From: G965212025 sp965212025
GTDB lineage: Bacteria; Pseudomonadota; Gammaproteobacteria; Poriferisulfidales; Oxydemutatoraceae
DNA: 64,000 nt
Assembly (NCBI GenBank): GCA_965212025.1
Contig: OZ243039.1
Location: forward strand, 186,001 to 250,000
Reading direction: 5' to 3'
Part shown: positions 10,340-18,414 of the stretch, in pieces
How the letters are laid out: the number at the start of each line of letters is the position of its first letter
How positions within the stretch are numbered: the first letter of the stretch is position 1
The notes under the pieces: generated by a model
Database searches by the model: none
The model's input: the letters and a program-made list of their open reading frames with translations, nothing else
What the model was told of the DNA's origin: nothing
Made by a program: the position numbers and the translations under genes

Positions 10340-10833
10340 TACGAAGTCATTTTTCTACCATCACTTTCTCTTTTTTGGTGGCATTTCCGCTTTCGTTATT
10401 GCCAATTGCCAAACAAAACCTGGCTTATTGGCCAGAATGGGTTGCTCTGGTCATGATTTACTGGTGTACAACCATGCCGAAACGGTACAGCGTCGGTTTC
10501 GCGTGGACAGTTGGGCTTCTGCTTGATCTGCTTTCCGGAACGCTGCTAGGCTTGAACGCTTTGATGTTCACGCTGCTTTCCTACCTGCTTTTAAGCGTCA
10601 ATCGCTTCGTTGAAAATAAAACACTGCTTCAGCAAAGCCTACTGGTCGGGGTGACACTGATGCCCAGCCTTCTTCTGAGGCTCTGGGGGGGGCAAATCCT
10701 GAACGTCCCGGCTGAAAATCACCAACTCTGGTCGGTGGCACTGCTCAGCGCACTGGTCTGGCCCTGGGTTTACGCAACGCTGACCGCATTGCACCAGAGA
10801 ACCGTGTACTCAGACAGAAACCAGATATTCTAG
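10336..10833 (+). CDS. mreD: Rod-shape-determining protein MreD
   Basis: Polytopic inner-membrane partner of MreC and the RodA/PBP2 elongasome. The 165-residue protein has five or six hydrophobic segments and the typical polar stretch GLLLDLLSGTLLGLNAL in the middle, where MreD proteins carry a conserved D...G...GL pattern. The ATG at 10336 overlaps the mreC stop (ATGA), confirming the operon mreB-mreC-mreD. The gene that often follows, rng or maf, is absent; the next gene is on the opposite strand. Confidence 0.93.
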   Translation: MIRSHFSTITFSFLVAFPLSLLPIAKQNLAYWPEWVALVMIYWCTTMPKRYSVGFAWTVGLLLDLLSGTLLGLNALMFTLLSYLLLSVNRFVENKTLLQQSLLVGVTLMPSLLLRLWGGQILNVPAENHQLWSVALLSALVWPWVYATLTALHQRTVYSDRNQIF

Positions 10834-10846
10834 GCGGTCTCTGAAT

Positions 10847-11599
10847 TCAACCTTGGTCGAAAGGCTCACACAAGCGACGATAGCCTGGAGGAATTTCATC
10901 GGGACACTTGCCGCATTTTCTGTTGGCAGGCACCGCAAGATCTATCATTTTCGGATAGGGCAAATTCAGCTGGGCCATAAAGGCGATAAACCCGTCACGC
11001 GTCTGCCCCCCGCCCAGGCGAGGATTACGAATTTTCTCCTGCCCCACAGTCGTTATCAAGCGTTGGTTATAATCATGTCCCGGATACACCAAGGTATCGT
11101 GGGGCAAGGTAAAAAGCTTTTTGTGAACGCTGTCATACAGAACTCCGGCATCACCGGATTGAAAATCCGTGCGGCCACAGGAATCGACCATCAGCGCGTC
11201 TCCGGTAAACACCATCTTGTGCATGCCGGCATCAAATAAATAGGCGTGATGCGTGTCGGTATGTCCAGGCGTGAACAAAGGATGAAGCGCTATGCTCCCC
11301 CAACTAAAGACTTCTCCCTCGCGCACCCCAATATCGCGACAGGAAATATCGTCCATACTGGAACCTGCAATTTTGCAGTCTGTAATGGCGGCGAGACGAA
11401 GCGCACCAGTAAAGTGATCCGCATGAATATGGGTCTCAAGCGTGCAGCCAAGACGGAGACCCAGTTCGGAAAGCACCTCAAGCACCTCGTCGGACGTATC
11501 AAGCACAGGATCCAGAAGAATGGCTTCACCTCTGTCTTGGCAACCCAAAATATAGGTGTATGTATACGAAGTTTTGTCAAATATCTGTCTGAAAATCAT
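10847..11599 (-). CDS. Persulfide dioxygenase, ETHE1-like metallo-beta-lactamase fold
   Basis: ETHE1-type enzymes use a mononuclear iron to oxidise glutathione persulfide to sulfite and glutathione in sulfide detoxification. Metal ligands are visible: H57xH59xD61H62 (THIHADHFTGA), H113 in PGHTDTHH, D134 in FTGDALMVDSCGRTDFQ and H175 in YPGHDY. The phrase DSCGRTDFQ and the conserved end LNLPYPKMIDLAVPAN separate this subfamily from glyoxalase II. The length of 250 residues fits. It is a single gene, convergent with mreD (13-base gap) and divergent from the BolA-like gene. No sulfide:quinone reductase or rhodanese is nearby, so its sulfur source is not shown by context. Confidence 0.9.
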   Translation of the reverse strand: MIFRQIFDKTSYTYTYILGCQDRGEAILLDPVLDTSDEVLEVLSELGLRLGCTLETHIHADHFTGALRLAAITDCKIAGSSMDDISCRDIGVREGEVFSWGSIALHPLFTPGHTDTHHAYLFDAGMHKMVFTGDALMVDSCGRTDFQSGDAGVLYDSVHKKLFTLPHDTLVYPGHDYNQRLITTVGQEKIRNPRLGGGQTRDGFIAFMAQLNLPYPKMIDLAVPANRKCGKCPDEIPPGYRRLCEPFDQG

Positions 11600-11676
11600 C
11601 TGCGCAAACCGTCAGTCACCCCAGCCGGTGATGACAAAGCGAAACAACCCGGAACCTGTAGCTGAACTGCCAAAGA

Positions 11677-11913
11677 ATGGACGCACAAACACTACGCACT
11701 TTGCTCTCATCTCATTTCCCGAACGCATCACTGGAGGTCAGAGGCGAAGCGGGAAAATTTGAGGTGTATATCAGAAGCGCGGAGTTCAACGGGAAAAGCA
11801 CCTTGGAACGCCATCGCGCCGTATATTCCGTTGTCAAAGAACACATCGGAAACGGCACCATTCACGCACTGAGTATCACAGCACGCACACCTGAAGAAAA
11901 CCGGCCGCAGTAA
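11677..11913 (+). CDS. ibaG: BolA family protein, IbaG/YrbA type
   Basis: A 78-residue BolA-fold protein. The conserved run FNGKSTLERHRAVY, the C-terminal IHALSI and the TPEE end are those of the family. The nearest known type is IbaG (YrbA), which binds [2Fe-2S] clusters with monothiol glutaredoxins and supports acid tolerance. The usual IbaG partner position before murA in E. coli is not kept here. It lies divergently from the persulfide dioxygenase and convergently with the cytochrome c gene, so it is probably monocistronic. BolA itself is the alternative; the short length favours IbaG. Confidence 0.8.
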   Translation: MDAQTLRTLLSSHFPNASLEVRGEAGKFEVYIRSAEFNGKSTLERHRAVYSVVKEHIGNGTIHALSITARTPEENRPQ

Positions 11914-11917
11914 AAAG

Positions 11918-12532
11918 TCACTGCTTAAAATCACCGATAGCGAGCGTTCCCAGTCCTTTCTGGCTTGCGTACCACTTGGCCAGCGCTTTCATGTCGACTT
12001 CGTCCAGAGATGCTACCAAGCTGGACATGATGGGATTTTTACGCTTCCCGGATTTATATTCTTTCAGTGCTTGGTGAATATAGTCAGACCACTGCCCCGC
12101 CAGGCGCGGGAAATTCGGCGCCACACTGTTTCCATCCGCTCCATGGCAGGCACTGCAAGTATTGACGTGAGTCTCAATGTCCGCAGGCGGTTTCTGCATG
12201 GCACCAGAAGCTTTCGGAGTTTCCAGGCTGCCAAAGTAGGCAGCTATATCCTCTATGTCCTGATCCGAAAGCGTCATCGCCTGCGCGCGCATGGTCGGGT
12301 GCGCACGGTTTCCACTCCGGTAAGCGTGCAGGGCATCTTTCAGGTAAACCGCATGTTGCCCCATCAGCAAAGGCACGTGGTAAGTCGGGTAGACGTTGAA
12401 TAATGAGGGAATACCATGGCAACCCAGGCAAGCCTGAGATTTTTGTTTTCCAGAATCAATATCGGCAGCGTATACCGCCGCAGAGCACAAAAGAAAACCA
12501 GCCATAAATACTGTAGAGACTGTTTTTTTCAT
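11918..12532 (-). CDS. Diheme cytochrome c, c4 family
   Basis: Periplasmic electron carrier with two heme c groups. A signal peptide (MKKTVSTVFMAGFLLCSAAVYAA) is followed by CLGCH (residues 35-39) and CSACH (126-130). Each half has the c4-type distal methionine segment (HPTMRAQAM near M81, NPIMSSLVASL near M169). The two-domain length of 204 residues is that of c4, which usually donates to terminal oxidases. The start ATG at 12532 is chosen over a TTG one codon upstream because GGAG lies 8 bases before it. It is downstream of corC on the same strand with a 70-base gap. Confidence 0.9.
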   Translation of the reverse strand: MKKTVSTVFMAGFLLCSAAVYAADIDSGKQKSQACLGCHGIPSLFNVYPTYHVPLLMGQHAVYLKDALHAYRSGNRAHPTMRAQAMTLSDQDIEDIAAYFGSLETPKASGAMQKPPADIETHVNTCSACHGADGNSVAPNFPRLAGQWSDYIHQALKEYKSGKRKNPIMSSLVASLDEVDMKALAKWYASQKGLGTLAIGDFKQ

Positions 12533-12605
12533 CAATTTCTCTCCTTATAAAACCTGAATGAACGGGGTGTTCGGCGTTAATGGTTCTGCTGTCCCTGACA
12601 ACAAA

Positions 12606-13448
12606 CTACTTTTCGGCTTTCCGCACGAGCAGTTGAAGTGCGCGACGCCCATCGGCACTTTTTACTTCAATATTCAGCCCACCAAGCTCCAGCCTTTCCC
12701 CCACCTCGGGCAAAGACTTCAGCCGACCAGCCACCATACCACCAACTGTTTCGACTCTTTCTCCATCATCTGGCAAAGCAAAATAATGGTTGAAATCATC
12801 AATCGACAGCAAACCATCCACCAAAAAAAGACGCTCATCCAGCTTGCGGATCCCGGCAGGCTCTCGCGCACTGTCCCGGTCGACAAAATCCTCGAAAACC
12901 TGCCCAAAAATATCATTTGAGGTCACTAATCCGCAGGTTCCGCCATACTCGTTCACCACTATTGCCAGATGTGTGTGCGCTCGCCTGAAACCATCAAGCA
13001 ACCGGCTCAATCGCCTGCTTTCCGGCACCACAAAAGGCGCGCAGATGTGATCACGAATGTCAAAGCCACCATTGACGCTACCCGTTGCGCGAGCCGCCAA
13101 GAGGCTTTTGACCAAAAGAACCCCCTCAACATCATCCAGGTCATCGGCAATGACCGGAAACCTGGTATGACCATTTTCCACGACCGTTGCCAGAATTTCG
13201 TCATAACTTGCCGAGAGTGAAACAACTTTCATGCGTGAGCGCGACACCATGACATCGCGGACACGAAGGTCATGCAGGCGCAATACATCATTGACCAAGG
13301 TGTGCAAAAAATCGTCGAGGAAGCCACGCCGCGCCTGACTGTTAAAAAATTCGAGAAACTCGCGCCGGTCATGTAAAAAGAAGTTTGCCAACCATCCAAA
13401 CAGTCTGCTCCGACCAGGCGGAGGTTCTTCCTGCTGCTGTGTCTTCAC
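12606..13448 (-). CDS. corC: CorC/YbeX-family CBS-domain protein
   Basis: Member of the HlyC/CorC family linked to magnesium/cobalt efflux; YbeX has also been tied to ribosome metabolism. The order of parts is an N-terminal helix (DFLHTLVNDVLRL), two CBS domains (about residues 60-190, with VRDVMVSRSRM and VVNEYGGTCGLVTSNDI) and a C-terminal CorC/HlyC domain (from about 205). The start is GTG at 13448, overlapping the ybeY stop. In E. coli lnt follows; here a cytochrome gene follows instead. It has no transmembrane segments, unlike the related CorB-type protein at 20968. Confidence 0.93.
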   Translation of the reverse strand: MKTQQQEEPPPGRSRLFGWLANFFLHDRREFLEFFNSQARRGFLDDFLHTLVNDVLRLHDLRVRDVMVSRSRMKVVSLSASYDEILATVVENGHTRFPVIADDLDDVEGVLLVKSLLAARATGSVNGGFDIRDHICAPFVVPESRRLSRLLDGFRRAHTHLAIVVNEYGGTCGLVTSNDIFGQVFEDFVDRDSAREPAGIRKLDERLFLVDGLLSIDDFNHYFALPDDGERVETVGGMVAGRLKSLPEVGERLELGGLNIEVKSADGRRALQLLVRKAEK

Positions 13449-13933
13449 GAGGAATCCCCAACAAGTAATGACTGCTCGTGTCCAAGACTTACAAGCGCCT
13501 CTTTCTCCATTTCCGCCATCACTTCGGCGGACTCTTCACTTTCGTGGTCATAACCTTGGAGGTGAAGCAGGCCGTGAACAAATAAACGCGCCCAATAGCT
13601 CTCCAAAGGAATTCTCTGGCTTGAAGCCTCCCTCACCAGAACTGGCGCACTCAACACCAAGTCACCCAGGTAATTCGGAAAAAACTGAAGTTGTGAAACA
13701 AAAGGAAAAGAGAGCACGTTGGCAGCGTATGAGCGCCCACGATACACGCGGTTCAGTTCCCGGGACTCCTCCTCACCCACAATGCGCACACAGACTTCGC
13801 AAGCCTGGTTGAGCACAGCTTGAGCCCAACGCCCAAACGCCCGGTCTTCCGGGATCACATGGCAACCCGTTTCTCCGGACAAAGCCCGTTGAACGTGGAC
13901 TTTAATCTGACGTGTCGGCGGCGGACTTTTCAT
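13445..13933 (-). CDS. ybeY: Endoribonuclease YbeY
   Basis: Zinc-dependent single-strand endoribonuclease for 16S rRNA 3' maturation and ribosome quality control. The signature HGLLHLQGYDHE gives the three zinc histidines (H120, H124, H130 counted from the ATG at 13933). A conserved NVLSFPF precedes it, as in the family. A TTG three codons upstream is an alternative start. The gene overlaps the 3' end of phoH by about 30 bases and its stop overlaps the corC GTG, so phoH-ybeY-corC is tightly coupled. Confidence 0.95.
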   Translation of the reverse strand: MKSPPPTRQIKVHVQRALSGETGCHVIPEDRAFGRWAQAVLNQACEVCVRIVGEEESRELNRVYRGRSYAANVLSFPFVSQLQFFPNYLGDLVLSAPVLVREASSQRIPLESYWARLFVHGLLHLQGYDHESEESAEVMAEMEKEALVSLGHEQSLLVGDSS

Positions 13934-14864
13934 AGGCTGCAAGAATAGACTCTACCAGAGAATGGCGACAAACATCACCGCGTTGAAAAAACCTATGCGC
14001 GACACCACCAAGGTTTTTCGTCACCCGCAGGGCATGGGATAAACCGGATTCCTCGCCACGCGGCAAATCCGCCTGCGTAACATCGCCGGTCACCACTACT
14101 TTTGAACCCTCACCGATACGGGTCAGAAACATTTTCATTTGCTTCGGACTGGTGTTTTGTGCTTCGTCCATGATAATAAAAGAGTGGCTCAAGGTGCGAC
14201 CGCGCATATACGCAAGCGGTGCCACTTCAATCGTACCGGAAGACATCAGCACTTCCACCCTTTCAGGCGCGATAATCTCATACAAGGCATCGTAGATGGG
14301 ACGCAGATACGGATCAACTTTCTGAGTCATATTCCCGGGCAAAAATCCGAGATGTTCGCCGGCTTCCACCGCAGGTCTGACCAGAACCAGTCTTTTGACC
14401 AAATGCTGCTCCAAGGCCTCAACCGCCAAAGCGACTGCTAAAAAAGTTTTACCCGTGCCGGCTGGTCCAACGCCAAAAACCAAATCCTGACGCCAGATAT
14501 CCCTTACATACCCCGCCTGCCTGATTCCGCGTGTTCGAATAGACTTTTTACCGACAAAAACAGTCTCATCCTGCGGCTTGTCTGTAACTGGAAAACCGTC
14601 GTTCCGGTGCCGTTGCAAACACGAGCTGATGTCTGCGTCGGAAAGGTTTTCCCGGGCAGCAGACCGGTATAAATCCTTGAGCACCGTCACAGTTCTCCTG
14701 CTGGTATCTTTGACGCCGGTTACCGAGAAATGGTGACCCCGGTTGCTGATCACGACCCCCAGATTTCTTTCCAGGAGACGCAAGTTTGCATCGCATGGCC
14801 CGCAAAGATTCGCAAGACTTGGGCTATCAATGGGTTCCAGACAAAAATCAAAGCGATGGCTCAC
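13902..14864 (-). CDS. ybeZ: PhoH-like ATPase (YbeZ)
   Basis: Cytosolic P-loop ATPase of the PhoH family, thought to act with YbeY in RNA processing. Walker A is GPAGTGKT (residues 133-140) and Walker B is FIIMDEAQN (about 229-237). The PhoH-specific RPAVEAGEHLGFLPG segment lies between them. The N-terminal ~100 residues carry the YbeZ-type small domain (LCGPCDANLRLLE). The start is GTG at 14864 and the length of 320 residues is slightly short for YbeZ. It is 33 bases downstream of miaB. Confidence 0.95.
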   Translation of the reverse strand: MSHRFDFCLEPIDSPSLANLCGPCDANLRLLERNLGVVISNRGHHFSVTGVKDTSRRTVTVLKDLYRSAARENLSDADISSCLQRHRNDGFPVTDKPQDETVFVGKKSIRTRGIRQAGYVRDIWRQDLVFGVGPAGTGKTFLAVALAVEALEQHLVKRLVLVRPAVEAGEHLGFLPGNMTQKVDPYLRPIYDALYEIIAPERVEVLMSSGTIEVAPLAYMRGRTLSHSFIIMDEAQNTSPKQMKMFLTRIGEGSKVVVTGDVTQADLPRGEESGLSHALRVTKNLGGVAHRFFQRGDVCRHSLVESILAAYEKSAADTSD

Positions 14865-14897
14865 GGATGTTTTTAGGACAGGAGACCTAAACAGGAC

Positions 14898-16259
14898 TCA
14901 AACACCACATATTTCGCCGCGCAAGGAATTCGCCAAGGCTTCTTTTATTCTCACTTTCACCAAGCTGCCCACAGAGCAGGCGTGATCGCCTGCCTCTCTT
15001 GCTGCGGGAAAATTCACCATTTTGTTGTTTGCGGTCCGGCCACACCATTCATTATCCGACTTTTTGGAAAGTGCTTCCACCAGTACCTCCTGAACCGAGG
15101 CGACCATCATTTCGGATCTGCGCTTCGCATGGCCGCTCAAACAGCGTTGCAAGTGCGCCAGGCGCTGTTTCTTCACTTTCAGCGTGACGTCGTCCGTCAG
15201 GCGAGCCGCCGGTGTGCCAGGACGCTGGCTATAAAGGAAGCTGTAGGAAGTATCAAAGCCTATTTCATTGACGAGACGCATGGTTTGATCGAAATCCGCA
15301 TCGCTCTCTCCTGGAAAGCCCACAATGATATCAGTGGAAACAACCATTTCCGGCCTGACTGTACGTAACTTACGCACAATGGACTTGTATTCCAGAACCG
15401 TGTAGCCCCTTTTCATGTGCGCCAGTATGCGGTCGGAGCCACTTTGCACTGGCAAATGAACATGATCCATCAGCTGCGGAAGATCAGCATACGCCGCGAC
15501 TAGCCCGTCACCAAATTCCAATGGATGAGGCGAGGTAAAGCGGATACGGTCAATTCCCTGAATCTCCGCAACGTGATACAGCAAAAGCGCAAAATTCACT
15601 GTGCCTGGTCTTGTCGGGGAGACATCGCCAGGCGCACGGTAGGCGTTCACATTCTGCCCCAGAAGGGTGACTTCCCGCACACCTTTCGCCGCCAACAGCC
15701 GGATTTCATCCAGAATGCCGACAAGCGGGCGGCTGACTTCTGACCCGCGCGTATAAGGAACAATGCAAAAAGAACAAAATTTTCCGCATCCTTCCATCAC
15801 CGACACAAAGGCACACGCCCCGTTCACACCCGGCTCGGGAAGATTGTCAAATTTCTCTACGGCAGGAAAAGAAACATCGATAATCGTGTCCCTGCTGACC
15901 TTTGCCTCCTCGTACATGGCCGGCAACCTGTGTAAAGTTTGCGGACCAAACACAATATCAACACAATGTGCCCTGTCGCTCAGCGCACGTCCCTCCTGGC
16001 TGGCAACACAACCGCCGACACCAATCACAACGTTCGGGTTGCGCTTTTTCAGCGCCTGCCATCGTCCGAGGAGAGAAAACACTTTTTCCTGGGGTTTTTC
16101 ACGTACCGAACAGGTGTTCATCAGCAGAAGATCCGCTCCCTCGGCTGAATTCGTCTCTTCCATTTCGTGCGAATCACGCAACAATCCAAGAATAAGATCG
16201 GAGTCGTATTCGTTCATTTGACAACCATAAGTCTTCAAAAACACCTTTTTTCTTGCCAA
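14898..16259 (-). CDS. miaB: tRNA-2-methylthio-N6-dimethylallyladenosine synthase MiaB
   Basis: Radical-SAM methylthiotransferase that converts i6A37 to ms2i6A37 in tRNAs reading UNN codons. The N-terminal UPF0004 domain holds three cluster cysteines ([30 protein letters not shown]). The radical-SAM triad is in [16 protein letters not shown], and a TRAM domain closes the protein. I chose the TTG at 16259, preceded by AAGAGG at 9 bases, because it begins [12 protein letters not shown] like other MiaB proteins. ATG codons at 16301 and 16346 are alternatives that add non-conserved residues. It heads miaB-phoH-ybeY-corC. Confidence 0.95.
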   Translation of the reverse strand: MARKKVFLKTYGCQMNEYDSDLILGLLRDSHEMEETNSAEGADLLLMNTCSVREKPQEKVFSLLGRWQALKKRNPNVVIGVGGCVASQEGRALSDRAHCVDIVFGPQTLHRLPAMYEEAKVSRDTIIDVSFPAVEKFDNLPEPGVNGACAFVSVMEGCGKFCSFCIVPYTRGSEVSRPLVGILDEIRLLAAKGVREVTLLGQNVNAYRAPGDVSPTRPGTVNFALLLYHVAEIQGIDRIRFTSPHPLEFGDGLVAAYADLPQLMDHVHLPVQSGSDRILAHMKRGYTVLEYKSIVRKLRTVRPEMVVSTDIIVGFPGESDADFDQTMRLVNEIGFDTSYSFLYSQRPGTPAARLTDDVTLKVKKQRLAHLQRCLSGHAKRRSEMMVASVQEVLVEALSKKSDNEWCGRTANNKMVNFPAAREAGDHACSVGSLVKVRIKEALANSLRGEICGV

Positions 16260-16499
16260 CGCTGAATACCTCTTGTTTGCAATACGCACATTCCTGCGCA
16301 TCAATGCGCAATTCACGACGGTTCTGATAATCGCACAAAGGCGCACCGTTTTTCAAAAATTTCCAGCACTCGCAATCACCAAACAGGCAGTGGCAAACCA
16401 CAGCCTCGAAATTTGAGGAACTTGGCTCACCGTATGCTAAAACTGCGGTGATTGCTTGCCAGGCAACTTCCGAAGCATGGACAGGAAAGAAACACGGAC

Positions 16500-17953
16500 A
16501 TGAGAACACAGTTTTACTCCATAACAGGCAATGCGAATGATGTAGTCGTATTCGGCAAGGGCGGGGCAACGCTTCGAAGCAGGTCGGAAGACGGAAGTGC
16601 TTTTGGCCGACTGACTCGCTGGATTTCCAAAAAAACCGGCTGGTACCAAAAAAACAACAGAAGAGCCAGACACGCTATCTTGCCGAGCTTAACGAACGCT
16701 TTCAGCTTGGCAATGACAAATGCGGCCAAAATCTTTTCTTGTGCAAGTGCTTCCTGTAAAAGACCGGACAATGCACCACTTTTAATACAAGACATCATCG
16801 CCACGGAAAATACCATCCGCCGGGAGCACTCAATGCACGAAGCTGAATCAAATCCCACAGCGCAAAGACCTCAGAGGCACCGTTGGCCCGTATAAATGGC
16901 AAGCAGCGTATTTTGAACGGGCAGGAAAAAACGGACTTGATGAGCTCTCCGATCCTGAAAGGTGCCGCCGTCGGGAAACTCGCTATATCGATGACATCCA
17001 AGTCATTGCCAACAATAAAATCGGCAGCTTGCGCACCAAAGGAAATTTGCCACCATCAAAAGACGGAATTGAAACACTCGCAGACGAGGTTGCTGCCGAG
17101 CCGCAAACCGAAACCGTAAACAACATCCTGAAAGGCATTGCCCAAAAGAATGAAGAGAACCTCTGCTTTCAAAACTTCCTGGCTTCCAAACTGACGCGGG
17201 CTCTCAACCTGAAACTCGCAACTCCCGCTATCTCGGGGATGGGCAGACACAAAGAAAATGATTTTTACGGCTTCATTGAAAACATTGATCCCAATCCGGC
17301 ACATGAGAAAGCGTTGGCGGCAAAAAATTCTCTCATTGTCCGAGAGACTGCTCCAAGACCCATCCGCTTCAGTCGATGATATTCATAGGCAAGTTGAGGC
17401 TGAAATTGAGCGCTTTGCGGAAGAGCGTAGCGCCCCTGTTATTCGGGAATTCCACGAAATTCTTCAAGCAGGAAAGGACTCACCGGCTGACACGTCTGGC
17501 AATATTTTTCAGTGGGTGGTCAACCAGAAAACAGAACAGGAAAACGTCTCCGTGGCGGGCATCGGGTCAGCGTGTGTCTCTTTGATGGAAGGAATCAAAC
17601 GCCACGGTTTGTTGAGGGTGGCAGCGCAATGATTAACGGGCTTGCCGAGCAGCAGTTCAACCAATCTCAGTGGCCCGCCAACAGGAAAATCCGCTTTCAT
17701 GAGGAGCCTTCGCTGTCAGCTTCGTTCCGGAGAAAGAGGGAATGGGGGGGAATTCATCGAAGGACTTGGCAAGGAAGAGCCACCTGAACAGGCAGCAGAG
17801 ATGTCATCTGATCCCAACCTCATACCAGACGGTAATGAAGAAGAGCCAAGTCTGTTTGATCAGCTACCCAACAATACCCAATTTCTTCCCTCACGGCAAA
17901 AAAGTTTCACCATGGAGCTACTTGAAGCCCGGAATAGCAACACTGCTTCCTGA
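16500..17953 (+). pseudogene. Decayed copy of the orphan gene at 18558
   Basis: Translated pieces in all three frames match the intact neighbour closely. Frame 3 has the start (ATG 16500, QFYSITGNANDVVVFGKGG), then breaks near 16675 and is restored. About 60 bases are missing after 16838. Further frame changes occur near 17029, at a run of six A near 17322 (five A in the intact copy), near 17605 and near 17675. The last piece ends with the same LLEARNSNTAS as the intact protein. With at least five disruptions it cannot make the full product. The retained similarity suggests the duplication is fairly recent. Confidence 0.88.
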
Positions 17954-18053
17954 AATTAAAACGCTGTTGTTCCAGGCGATGAGCCTGCTCCGGGCACTGT
18001 CCTACAAAAGAAAACCGCACGAGCCTGGACTCCGACACCAAATCCGGAATTGA

Positions 18054-18345
18054 TGCAGGCACTCTACTTCACCGCTTATTACTTTTTTTTCTGTCCTGCT
18101 TTTTCTTTCCTGTCAAAAACTTGGGGAAGCAGGAAGCCGGCATTGGTTGGCGAATCGCCGTGCCCTGGCTCGTGGCAATGCTTGCCAATGGTGGCGTACT
18201 GTGGACAGGCATGATGATCCACGGCCAAATCAATCTGCCTTTTTTCCGGGCGGCATCGCTGATGGCTTTCATTGTCTCCACCACCACACTCACGACCTCT
18301 CTATCGAAACCTGGTGGTGACCAGCGTGATCAACGTGCCTTTGGC
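18054..18345 (+). pseudogene. Truncated, frameshifted 5' copy of ypjD
   Basis: The DNA from 18054 matches the first ~290 bases of ypjD at 20154, including LGKQEAGIGWRIAVPWLVAMLA and IHGQINLPFFRAA. The reading frame is broken by an extra T in a run of eight near 18083 and by later indels. It stops abruptly around 18345, which marks the end of the duplicated unit. It has no 3' part and cannot encode a functional protein. Confidence 0.88.
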
Positions 18346-18414
18346 CACTGGCAGATGATTCCATAACTTCCGGGCAGGCAATACGCTTCCTGGAACGCCT
18401 GGCAAAACAGCTCT

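Larger units (their letters stand above)
16363..18345 (+). repeat. Upstream copy of a ~2-kb tandem duplication (decayed)
   Basis: This segment aligns over its whole length with 18415-20455. Both begin near a shared block around GGTGGCAAACCACAG, contain the orphan gene, and end inside the 5' part of ypjD. This copy has many small indels. About 70 bases of unmatched sequence (18346-18414) separate the units. Confidence 0.9.
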